A stretch of 13,062 nt of DNA from Candidatus Atribacteria bacterium 4572_76. Its GTDB lineage: Bacteria; Atribacterota; Phoenicimicrobiia; Phoenicimicrobiales; Phoenicimicrobiaceae. Made by a program: the position numbers and the translations under genes. Location: positions 3,796 to 16,857 of the forward strand of contig NBMG01000037.1 in the NCBI GenBank assembly GCA_002084865.1, given 5' to 3'. Positions 1 to 7,045 of the stretch are shown piece after piece. The notes beneath the pieces were generated by a model. It was not told the origin of the DNA, ran no database searches, and was given only the letters and a program-made list of their open reading frames with translations. Positions within the stretch are counted from its first letter, which is position 1, and each line of letters opens with the position of its first letter.

Positions 1-473
1 TCTATCTTAATATGGCCGATAGGGGAAGTATTAGATTCATCGAAAAATTTCCAATAGAATTCTGCGGTGTCGTTGTATAAAGTTGCAACATTTTTTAACT
101 GGTATTCCAGTAAAAATAATTTTCTTTCATTGCTGGATTTATCATAAATTTTATAAGTAATCATATCTGCAGCGAGACTTTGAGTATATTCTAATTCTTT
201 TTCTTCAGGGAAATATTCGGAAGCCTTGAAATACTTAAATCCATCCGAGCCTTTAATTCCTATAGTCCTTACTATGCCGTTAAAATCACCATCAAAATTA
301 TACTCAAAAATTTCGCTTACCTGAATATCACCATTTTCTAATATCTTCACCTGAGCTTGATAATCGGTTATTTTAAAACTCCGCTCGGCGCAGGCAATAA
401 AAGCAGCAAAAGAAAATAGTATAATAACCAGTATAGCAAAACCTATTAATTTTTTTGCGTTTATTTTAACCAC
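1..473 (-). CDS. DUF2207-type membrane protein, N-terminal part (cut by window edge)
   Basis: The reading frame is open from a GTG at 473-471 to the left edge, so about 157 residues are visible and the C-terminus is missing. A short basic start is followed by a hydrophobic stretch at about residues 9-28 (signal or anchor helix), ending in FIACAE, which leaves a lipoprotein-like or plain signal sequence possible. Next comes an extracytoplasmic domain with the pattern of the DUF2207 family: ITDYQAQVKILENGDIQVSE, then FDGDFNGIVRTIGIKG, and later YNDTAEFYWKFF followed by PIGHIKI. Family members usually continue into transmembrane helices and a glycine-rich tail, which would lie outside the window. 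Function is not established for the family. The start is chosen because an in-frame TGA lies at 518-516 and only ATT-type codons intervene. Eight consecutive G residues abut the start and may act as the ribosome-binding sequence. Confidence 0.72.
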   Translation of the reverse strand, partial: MVKINAKKLIGFAILVIILFSFAAFIACAERSFKITDYQAQVKILENGDIQVSEIFEYNFDGDFNGIVRTIGIKGSDGFKYFKASEYFPEEKELEYTQSLAADMITYKIYDKSSNERKLFLLEYQLKNVATLYNDTAEFYWKFFDESNTSPIGHIKI

Positions 474-480
474 CCCCCCC
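473..480 (-). repeat. G8 homopolymer at the translation start of the DUF2207 gene
   Basis: Eight G residues on the minus strand run straight into the TG of the GTG start codon. The tract takes the place of a normal spaced Shine-Dalgarno sequence. A change in its length would alter the distance between ribosome-binding sequence and start, but not the coding frame. Confidence 0.6.
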
Positions 481-537
481 TTAATTACTGTAATGTTAAT
501 ACGAAGAGTCCACGGTCACATTTTCTTACACTGTTTT

Positions 538-602
538 TATATTCGATAGAGCACCTTCAAAATCCTTTTTTTATTTAAAATATTTTTATTTTTTAAAAGA
601 AC
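538..602 (-). repeat. AT-rich direct repeat, copy A
   Basis: This ~65-bp segment matches 2644-2712 at roughly 90 percent with small length differences in T and A runs. Both begin (plus strand) with TATATTCGATAGAGCA and end with a run of A followed by GAAC. In both places the repeat sits on the same strand, after the stop of one minus-strand gene and about 65-75 bases before the start of the next. It holds no ORF. It may be a mobile-repeat remnant or a shared leader/promoter segment; I see no clear -35/-10 pair in it. Confidence 0.75.
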
Positions 603-618
603 TAAAAATTTTCAGTAT

Positions 619-2568
619 TTACGGTAGAGCAGGAACTAAGATAGTTTGACCGGGGAGAATTAATCTGGGATTTTCTAATTTATTAAGCTTATTTAATTCT
701 TCCCAGGTAAGACCGTATTTTTGAGCAATCCCCCATAGACTATCTCCTGTTTGGACCACATAAGTAGAAACTTTCAGTTTTCCTTCATCTATAAGTTCAT
801 AAACATTCAATGCTTTTACATTTAATGTCCTGCCATCTTCGGAAGTCGGTATAGATAATTCTCCTTTTCTTACCATATCGAAAATTACTTCTTTAAAAGG
901 AGATTCAAGGTCAACTCCGGTTATCTTCCAGTTATTATCTACTGTGGGAGCTAATACCCCGCCTTTTTCTTCTTGAACATATTTTACAATCATTGCTCGA
1001 ATTCTACCGGCATCCTGCATAATCTCATAGGAATCATAATATCTATCCTCCATGGTTACCAATCCTAATCCCAGCAATGTTCCGAAACGATAATTATTTA
1101 GTGATAGGCGATAAACATTGTTATCAACAAGTGGCAAGCCATTTATAAGTATGTTTTCTACTCGCTCTCCTGCCGGTTTAGAGAGATTAATCTCGTAAGT
1201 CATTCCGGAGAACATATCATAGTTATAACCGCGAATCTTGGGATTAAAGCTGATAGTAACGTCTCCTTCTTTCCAGGTATTATAATAACTTGCTGACCAT
1301 TCCATATACTTTTTCAGGTTTGCACCGGTAATCTTTGTCCCTACCAGAGTATTGGGATATTTGTAAATAAAGGCAACATCTTTCTTTTTGAAGGGTCCTT
1401 TTAGTAAGTTTGAGCCGAAATTAAAGAGTGCTGCCGAAGAAACATCTGCTTCGGTATAAAACATCTGTACTTCGTTAATTAAATCAATTACAGAGGTGTC
1501 TTCTAACTGTGAGGTTGGCATAGTGGTTATCTTGGCTTCTCCGGTGATATAATCGGGAGAGGCAATAAAATCAGCGGTAATCTCTCCCACTATCAAATTA
1601 GCATCAGCAACTGATTCATCATGTACAAATTTGAATTTTGCTAAAACTTCCGGGTCAGGATCTACCGGTTTGGTCTGAATGTTTTCAGTAGCTACATCTA
1701 CTACTTCCCATTTATCTCCGGATTTTTCCAATTTAATAACTGCCTTAGCTAAAGCCCATCCCCATTTCCCAGGTTCAATCAAATGAACTCCATTTATCAC
1801 TTCATTATATTTCGAATGGGCATGTCCGCAGAATATAACTGAATACTCCGGGCAGGCTTCGGCGATGGTTATTGAGCCTTCATAACCATGTTCACCTTCG
1901 GGTCCTAAATGGAATGCTCCAATCAAAACATCGTATTTGCCTTCAAGTTCCGCAATACACTTTTTAGATTGCTCTACTGTTCCGGGGAAAGTTAAACCTT
2001 CGAAATGTTCCGGGGCACTCGCTTCCCATTGAGTAATGTTAGGTGGTGTTAAGCCGATAACAGCAACTTTAATACCCTTGATATCAAAAATTTCATAAGG
2101 TTTAACATAATAAGTCCCATCAGTCTTTAAAATATTTGCTGATAATACAGTATTTTTAAAAGTGGCTACATTTTTATCCAGGAAAGCTTTTTCAAAATTG
2201 AACTCGTGATTTCCTATTACCCATACATCATAATTTAAGAAATTTAATCCTTCAATCATAGGATGTATAGGCAAATTATTGAATAACTCTGCACTATTAT
2301 CCTGAACGGTATCTCCGCAGTCAATTAAAAGCGCATCTGGATCAATCGCCCTTTCCTGTTTTACCAGAGTAGCAATTTTAGCCAATCCGGTATCACTGTC
2401 TACTGTATCGGTAGCATAATCGTGAGGGTAAATTCGCCCATGTAGGTCTGAAGTCTGCAAGATAGTAATGGTTGTAGTATCTGCGGCAAAAACAACATAC
2501 GAGAAAAGTAAGCTAAAAACTAAGGTCAAGGTGAGTAAAATCGGTAGTACTTTGAACTGTCTTTTCAT
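619..2568 (-). CDS. Secreted UshA-type 5'-nucleotidase with C-terminal LysM domain
   Basis: The predicted 649-residue exported enzyme would hydrolyse 5'-nucleotides, cyclic nucleotides or nucleotide sugars outside the cytoplasm. The start is the ATG at 2568, because it opens a signal peptide (residues 1-29, MKRQF then a long hydrophobic run to VVFAA) and has a strong GGAGGA 9 bases upstream. A longer frame reaching to 2628 would add 20 unlikely residues. The calcineurin-like metallophosphatase domain shows TSDLHG (39-44), CGDTVQDN (84-91), GNHEFNF (119-125), GAFH (217-220) and GHAHS (248-252), the expected two-metal ligands. The 5'-nucleotidase C-terminal substrate domain follows at about 330-560. 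Residues about 602-646 (YVVQTGDSLWGIAQKYGL, then LPGQTILVP) form a LysM peptidoglycan-binding module, suggesting attachment to the wall. Upstream spacing to the ABC permease is over 200 bases with a large inverted repeat between, so it is probably its own transcription unit. The exact substrate cannot be read from sequence. Confidence 0.92.
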   Translation of the reverse strand: MKRQFKVLPILLTLTLVFSLLFSYVVFAADTTTITILQTSDLHGRIYPHDYATDTVDSDTGLAKIATLVKQERAIDPDALLIDCGDTVQDNSAELFNNLPIHPMIEGLNFLNYDVWVIGNHEFNFEKAFLDKNVATFKNTVLSANILKTDGTYYVKPYEIFDIKGIKVAVIGLTPPNITQWEASAPEHFEGLTFPGTVEQSKKCIAELEGKYDVLIGAFHLGPEGEHGYEGSITIAEACPEYSVIFCGHAHSKYNEVINGVHLIEPGKWGWALAKAVIKLEKSGDKWEVVDVATENIQTKPVDPDPEVLAKFKFVHDESVADANLIVGEITADFIASPDYITGEAKITTMPTSQLEDTSVIDLINEVQMFYTEADVSSAALFNFGSNLLKGPFKKKDVAFIYKYPNTLVGTKITGANLKKYMEWSASYYNTWKEGDVTISFNPKIRGYNYDMFSGMTYEINLSKPAGERVENILINGLPLVDNNVYRLSLNNYRFGTLLGLGLVTMEDRYYDSYEIMQDAGRIRAMIVKYVQEEKGGVLAPTVDNNWKITGVDLESPFKEVIFDMVRKGELSIPTSEDGRTLNVKALNVYELIDEGKLKVSTYVVQTGDSLWGIAQKYGLTWEELNKLNKLENPRLILPGQTILVPALP

Positions 2569-2600
2569 TTCTAAAATCCTCCTTTTATATTTTTTACTTT

Positions 2601-2627
2601 TGTGGCCAAGGATTATTCCCGGCCACA
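2601..2627 (-). other. Hairpin in the 5' leader of the nucleotidase gene
   Basis: On the minus strand the arms TGTGGCC and GGCCACA pair perfectly over 7 bp. The intervening GGGAATAATCCTT can add about 4 more pairs with one bulge, leaving an AUAA loop. It ends about 33 bases before the ATG and upstream of the GGAGGA site. No T-run follows, so it is not a terminator. It could stabilise the mRNA 5' end or be another small dispersed repeat. Confidence 0.45.
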
Positions 2628-2643
2628 TTTCTATATTATTTTC

Positions 2644-2712
2644 TATATTCGATAGAGCATCTTGAAAATCCTTTTTTTTATTTAAAATATTTTTATCTTT
2701 TTTAAAAAGAAC
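2644..2712 (-). repeat. AT-rich direct repeat, copy B
   Basis: Second copy of the segment at 538-602, in the same orientation, 75 bases before the nucleotidase start. Its right end (A-run plus GAAC) merges with the left arm of the inverted repeat at 2704-2794. Copy A stops at the same GAAC but lacks the inverted repeat, so the two copies share a boundary exactly where the hairpin element begins. Confidence 0.75.
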
Positions 2713-2794
2713 AGGGGACGGTTTTCTGTTCTTTTTAGAATCTTAAATTTTTGGCCGGAAAAAAAAGAACAGAAAACCGTCCCCTGTTCTTTTT
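2704..2794. repeat. 33-bp perfect inverted repeat, paired REP-like hairpins (BIME-like), possible bidirectional terminator
   Basis: The left arm 2704-2736 is the exact reverse complement of the right arm 2762-2794, with a 25-base spacer. Each arm can also fold by itself: AAAAAGAACAG pairs with CTGTTCTTTTT (11 bp) around the loop GGGACGGTTTT. Single hairpins carrying a GGAC head, arranged head-to-head, are the architecture of REP/BIME elements linked to Y1 (RAYT) transposases; no such transposase is in the window. It lies 7 bases past the permease stop codon and ends in T-runs on both strands, so it could also terminate transcription of the efflux cluster. Confidence 0.85.
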
Positions 2795-2800
2795 TTTGCT

Positions 2801-3856
2801 TTATTCGTATCGGAGGGCGTCGACGGGGTCCATTTTGGCAGCTTTCATAGCAGGGTAAAGGCCGAAGAAAAGACCGATAATTACAGCAAAACCAAAAGCC
2901 AGTAGAACAGAGATAGGAGAAACTACAAGAGGCCACTTTCCGGCTTGGGCAATAGCATAAGCACCTAACCAACCGAAAAAGATACCAATCAGCCCTCCCA
3001 TTCCACTCAAACTCAAAGCTTCGATAAGAAACTGGCTCATAATATTTTTATTCTTTGCTCCTAAGGCCTTACGGATCCCTATCTCTCTGGTCCTCTCAGT
3101 TACCGATACCAACATAATATTCATAATCCCTATCCCTCCTACCAGCAAGGAAATAGCAGCAATTCCTCCTAACATTAAGCTTAGAGAGGCGGTAACTGAA
3201 CTGATAGTATCTAAAATTTGGTCTTGACTGAACAGGTTGAATTTTTCTTGCTCCTCATCTTCCAGATATTTGATTAGAAAATATTCTATCTCTCCCACTG
3301 CAGCCGCAGCTTCCTTGCCGGATTTCGCCTGAGCCATATAATAGGAGACAAATCGGGAATTAGAAAGTTTTTTCATAAAGGTGGTAATAGGTATATAGGC
3401 CTGGTTATTTAGATCGCCGGTTAATCCCTTTCCTTTTTCTTCCATTACCCCGATTACCGTAAAAAGATAATCTCTTCTCTGATAGAACAATTTAATCTTT
3501 TCTCCTAAAGGGTTATTATTACCAAAGAGTTCTTCAGCCAATTCCGAACCTAATACTATAATATTTCGGCTGGTATCGAGATCACTTTCATTTATAAATT
3601 GCCCCAGAGCCAGATTATAATTATTTACCTCCTGATAATCGGCATTTGTTCCGATAATGGTAGCTTGAATATTAAAATTCCCTTTTATTAATAAACTCGA
3701 ACCCTGAGAAATGGGTACTACTCTCTTTACCGAGGGGCTTACTTTCTCAATATAATCAGCTAATTCCAGAGTAAAAACATCCACCGAACTTGCACTAATA
3801 CTACCCCCCCATCCCTTGCTGGTACCGGGTAAAATATTTATGACATTAGAGCCCAA
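2801..3856 (-). CDS. MacB/LolC-type ABC transporter permease, N-terminally truncated
   Basis: The inner-membrane subunit of a MacB-type exporter. Using the TTG at 3856 gives 351 residues. The periplasmic MacB_PCD domain occupies about 1-190 (opening GSNVINILPG), and the FtsX domain about 220-345 with three helices (about 224-251, 276-304, 311-335). It has the conserved cytoplasmic signature VSVTERTREIGIRKALGAK and the family ending AMKAAKMDPVDALRYE. Homology continues upstream of the TTG, in the same frame, as VIAIVSIGSGAREQ (3919-3878), then stops abruptly inside the ATPase stop codon. The family's N-terminal ~35 residues, which include the first transmembrane helix, are absent. No ribosome-binding site precedes the TTG. 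The true start is unknown, and the protein is likely non-functional as read unless the missing DNA is an assembly fault. The 3' end is intact and followed by the inverted repeat. Confidence 0.85.
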   Translation of the reverse strand: MGSNVINILPGTSKGWGGSISASSVDVFTLELADYIEKVSPSVKRVVPISQGSSLLIKGNFNIQATIIGTNADYQEVNNYNLALGQFINESDLDTSRNIIVLGSELAEELFGNNNPLGEKIKLFYQRRDYLFTVIGVMEEKGKGLTGDLNNQAYIPITTFMKKLSNSRFVSYYMAQAKSGKEAAAAVGEIEYFLIKYLEDEEQEKFNLFSQDQILDTISSVTASLSLMLGGIAAISLLVGGIGIMNIMLVSVTERTREIGIRKALGAKNKNIMSQFLIEALSLSGMGGLIGIFFGWLGAYAIAQAGKWPLVVSPISVLLAFGFAVIIGLFFGLYPAMKAAKMDPVDALRYE

Positions 3857-3915
3857 ATCAGATATTTGTGCAGTAATCTGCTCTCGAGCTCCGGAACCGA
3901 TAGAAACAATAGCAA

Positions 3916-4533
3916 TTACCTGGCAATTTCTGCTTCGTGAGTTACCATAATAATAGTATTTCCTTGTCGATGTAATTTATAAAAGATTTTTATAATCTCT
4001 TCTCCGGTTTTAGTATCCAAATTCCCGGTCGGTTCATCAGCTAAAATAATCAAGGGTTTGTTAACTAATGCCCGGGCAATAGCAGCTCTTTGCTTTTCTC
4101 CACCCGATATCTCATTAGGTTTATGTTTTACCCTGTCAGCTAAACCCACGCTCTCTAATGCTTGTTTAGCCAATTCTCTTCTCTGTTTTGCTTTTACCCC
4201 TGCATAGATAAGAGGTATTTCCACATTATGTAAAATACTGGTTCGCGACAGGAGGTTAAATTGCTGGAAAACAAAACCAATCCTTTTATTGCGAATCTCA
4301 GCCAGTCTATCATCATTCAGTTTGCTCACGTCTTTTCCTCCGATTATAAAATTACCCTCTGTAGGTTGATCAAGGCAACCGATAATATGCATCAAAGTAG
4401 ATTTACCGGAACCGGAAGGACCCATAATAGCAACAAATTCTCCTTTATCAATATAAAAAGAGACTCCCCTTAAAGCCTCTACCTTCACTTTTCCCATCTG
4501 ATATATTTTTTTTACTTTTTTTACTTCTAGCAT
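3916..4533 (-). CDS. MacB/LolD-type ABC transporter ATPase, C-terminally truncated
   Basis: A 205-residue cytoplasmic ATP-binding subunit for the permease encoded just downstream. It has Walker A GPSGSGKST (38-46), Q-loop VFQQFNLL (about 88-95), signature ISGGEKQR (142-149), Walker B and D-loop LIILADEPTGNLD (161-173) and the H-loop histidine at 199 (VTHEAEIAR). Members of this subfamily usually run to 220-235 residues, continuing after EIA with a tail ending in a D-G-x-I type strand. Here a TAA comes directly after EIAR, and permease coding sequence starts overlapping that stop. All catalytic motifs are kept, so only the tail is lost. The start at 4533 matches the family start (MLEVKKVKKIY); a weak AAGGT lies upstream. 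The gene begins 34 bases after the adaptor gene. Confidence 0.9.
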   Translation of the reverse strand: MLEVKKVKKIYQMGKVKVEALRGVSFYIDKGEFVAIMGPSGSGKSTLMHIIGCLDQPTEGNFIIGGKDVSKLNDDRLAEIRNKRIGFVFQQFNLLSRTSILHNVEIPLIYAGVKAKQRRELAKQALESVGLADRVKHKPNEISGGEKQRAAIARALVNKPLIILADEPTGNLDTKTGEEIIKIFYKLHRQGNTIIMVTHEAEIAR

Positions 4534-4567
4534 TTAGATATTACCTTATATGTTATTTTCCCAATCT

Positions 4568-5569
4568 TTATTTTTTCGGCCTCATAAATCCCCCCATCCC
4601 AGGGACACCTTGCGTAGTATTATTTTTAGAACCGGCCTTGGCAAATTCGAAAACATTTATCACTATCTCTTCACCCTCTGCCAATCCCTCTTCGATAGCA
4701 GTATAAACTCCATCGCTAAATCCGACCTTTACCGGGGTAAACACAAGGAGTGCGCTAATAGGAACTAATAATTCGCCTTCTGCTTTACCAATAATAATTT
4801 CCACTAAAGCGGAAAAACCGGGTTTAAACTGCCTATCCGTCTTATCTAATTGTACTGTAACCGGAAGAGTAACTACTCCGTTTACATTTTGAGTATAATT
4901 ATGAATCTCCGTTACTCTTCCTGAAAATTCTCTTCCCGGGAAGGCATCCAGGATAATAATTGCCTCCTGCCCTACTTCTATCTCCAAACTATCAATCTCA
5001 TTAACTGCAACTTCTATTTTGTAACTGCTGTCATCAATTATATAAGCTACCTCTCTCCCTGAATTAATGTAATCACCCGGTTTAACGGAAACTTCAGTAA
5101 TCAAACCGGAAAAAGGAGCTTTAAGAGTGGTATCTTCTAAATTTTTTTTAGCAATTTGAAAATTTAGCTCCTGTTCTTTTATTTCACTTTCCGAACCACT
5201 CGTCTTAATTAATTCATAAGTATTTTTTGCTTTTAAATAATTATATTCTTGCTGACTTTTCTCTAATCGCACCAGTGCTTCTCCCTCTGTAACTCTCTTA
5301 CCCTCACTGACTAATACTTCTTCAATTTCACCGTTTAAACTAAAAGTAAGAGCTTTTTCATCAGCCGGCTGAAGATAACCACTGGTAGAAACTGTCTTTT
5401 TAAGATCTCCCCGTTCTACAGATGTAACCATCTGAGGGGTAATCTTGATATTAGTATTTTGTACAGTTAATTCTTCTTCACTTGCTCTATTTAAAAACCT
5501 GCCCCCGATAAAAAGAGCAATAATTATTACAATAATAATTACTCCGATAATCAACCATCTCTTTTTCAT
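4568..5569 (-). CDS. HlyD/MacA-type membrane-fusion (periplasmic adaptor) protein
   Basis: A 333-residue adaptor that would bridge the inner-membrane ABC transporter and a TolC-like channel. An N-terminal anchor helix lies at about 4-22. Biotinyl-lipoyl half-motifs lie at about 75-102 (SLNGEIEEVLVSEGKRVTEG) and 148-178 (LKAPFSGLITEVSVKPGDYI), flanking a short helical hairpin (about 103-146). A beta-barrel domain (183-262) follows, then a membrane-proximal end with a glycine/methionine-rich tail (PGMGGFMRPKK). The start ATG has AAGGAG 9 bases upstream. It is 27 bases after the upstream TolC-like gene, within one operon. Oddity: after LLVPISALL (to residue 275) the protein jumps straight to VFTPVKVGFSDG. 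Relatives normally have about 15-20 residues there forming a strand with G-x-x-V-x-V pattern, so a small in-frame deletion is suspected. Confidence 0.9.
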   Translation of the reverse strand: MKKRWLIIGVIIIVIIIALFIGGRFLNRASEEELTVQNTNIKITPQMVTSVERGDLKKTVSTSGYLQPADEKALTFSLNGEIEEVLVSEGKRVTEGEALVRLEKSQQEYNYLKAKNTYELIKTSGSESEIKEQELNFQIAKKNLEDTTLKAPFSGLITEVSVKPGDYINSGREVAYIIDDSSYKIEVAVNEIDSLEIEVGQEAIIILDAFPGREFSGRVTEIHNYTQNVNGVVTLPVTVQLDKTDRQFKPGFSALVEIIIGKAEGELLVPISALLVFTPVKVGFSDGVYTAIEEGLAEGEEIVINVFEFAKAGSKNNTTQGVPGMGGFMRPKK

Positions 5570-5596
5570 CTTTTTTTCACTCCTTAATTTTAACCG

Positions 5597-7045
5597 CTAT
5601 TTTCTAATTCCCAAAAAATGAGCTATACGTAATTTATTTATTAAAATATCATCTTTTACAGATTTAAGATCTATCTCTGCTTCCTGCCAATTAAGCATCC
5701 TGTACTGAAACTCACTATCACTAATCAAGCCCTGTTGAAGTTGTATTTGATAAGATTCCTCTTCTAATTTAGCTTTTTCCCAGGACATTAATTTTTCCTC
5801 TAAGCTCAAGCTATTTATTTCCTGCTGATTGATTAGATCGGATAATTCTAATTTTAACTCGGAGACTATTTGCAGGTAATCGTCTTTTAAATTTTCTATT
5901 TTCGCTTGATATCCTTCGTCCTCTATTTTCTGTTTCCCTCCGTCAAAGATATCGTAACTTAATTCAATCCCAATTCCCCAACTATTATCCTTGCCGTTAT
6001 AAGCGCCAAATAAATCAACCTGTGGTTTATTTTTAGTCAAATTCCATTCTGCTTCTTTTTGAGCGCTGTCTTGATCCAGGAGAATATTTCTAATTCTATA
6101 GTAGTTATCTACTGCTAACTCTATTAACTCTTCTTCTTTTAAATTAAATTCCAAAGAATCAGCCCATTCTAAAATCTCTTTTAAAAAAGTCGAATTTTCC
6201 ACTAAAAGCACTTCGGTTTCTTCCGGTAAACCTAAATTTAAATACCACCTGTTCTTTTGTTGAAGAAAAGTATTTTGAGCTTGCAAAAAATCTATCTCTG
6301 CTTTTTTCAGAGTGATCTTTGCTTCTATTTCCTGCCTTTCCCCTGCTTCTCCAATCTCAATTTTTTTTAATATCTTATCTAAATCATCTTGCGCATACTG
6401 AAAATTGGTTTTAGCTAAAGATAATCTTTCCTGCAGGCGTAGAAGATTTAAATAAGATTCTAAAAATTCTATCTTTTTGCTTTCTTGCTGCCAGGTTAGA
6501 TTTTCCCTGGCTTTAAGCAAGTTATTAGAGGTTAAATATTTTTCCTGTTCTGTTGTAATGGGAATTACAGGATAGAGGTTTTTAGTTGCACTGAAAACAC
6601 TATCAGGTCCTTCTGAAAGCTTCTCCAGATCAAACAAATCTTCCTCTTTTATGGAAATTTCCGATTGAAGAAATATTCCATTAGGAAATAATTTTGTAGT
6701 TTTTAAAGTAATTTTAGGACTACTGCTGCTTTCGGAACTGGTATCTTCCTCAACAATACCATTTGAGTTATCGTCAGTTTGCTCTTCAAAACCACCGGCA
6801 ATAATCGGATTAGCGCTAATCTTTGTTTTAAAACCGTATTCAGTATCAATTAGGGTTAAACTTCTTTCTATAGTTTCAATATTGTCTTTTATTTCTTTAA
6901 TTGAAGAATTATTTTCAATTCCCCAATTAAGGGCTTCTTCCAAAGAAATTTCTTTGGCCTGTACATTCTCCCCGGTCAAGATAAAACTTGTGAATATTAT
7001 TAAGAATAAAATAAAAAACGAATTACTTTTTCTAATTCGGTTCAT
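5597..7045 (-). CDS. TolC-like outer-membrane efflux protein (second of pair)
   Basis: A 482-residue outer-membrane channel protein of the OEP family. Signal peptide residues 1-30 end in VQA. The mature part opens with the family motif KEISLEEALNWGIENNSSI, followed by a strand-rich section, an acidic serine-rich linker (about 92-108) and long alternating helices rich in E, K, L and Q (about 175-265 and 365-475) typical of the periplasmic tunnel. The start ATG overlaps the stop of the preceding TolC-like gene by four bases (ATGA), so the two are translationally coupled. It would form the outer-membrane exit duct for the exporter encoded next. I see no truncation. The two paralogues differ strongly in length and sequence, so they are not a recent duplication. 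Confidence 0.88.
   Translation of the reverse strand: MNRIRKSNSFFILFLIIFTSFILTGENVQAKEISLEEALNWGIENNSSIKEIKDNIETIERSLTLIDTEYGFKTKISANPIIAGGFEEQTDDNSNGIVEEDTSSESSSSPKITLKTTKLFPNGIFLQSEISIKEEDLFDLEKLSEGPDSVFSATKNLYPVIPITTEQEKYLTSNNLLKARENLTWQQESKKIEFLESYLNLLRLQERLSLAKTNFQYAQDDLDKILKKIEIGEAGERQEIEAKITLKKAEIDFLQAQNTFLQQKNRWYLNLGLPEETEVLLVENSTFLKEILEWADSLEFNLKEEELIELAVDNYYRIRNILLDQDSAQKEAEWNLTKNKPQVDLFGAYNGKDNSWGIGIELSYDIFDGGKQKIEDEGYQAKIENLKDDYLQIVSELKLELSDLINQQEINSLSLEEKLMSWEKAKLEEESYQIQLQQGLISDSEFQYRMLNWQEAEIDLKSVKDDILINKLRIAHFLGIRK

Noticed and set aside
2648..2700. Promoter inside the AT-rich direct repeat
   Set aside because: TTTTCA/AATATA-like hexamers exist, but their spacing (about 12-13) does not fit a sigma-70-type promoter.
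2682..2972. Minus-strand frame of 96 codons over the inverted repeat
   Set aside because: It overlaps the conserved 3' end of the ABC permease gene in another frame and reads through both arms of the inverted repeat.
4261..4768. Plus-strand open frames of about 70 codons opposite the ATPase and adaptor genes
   Set aside because: Both are antisense to strongly conserved coding sequence and show no family motif, so they are shadows.
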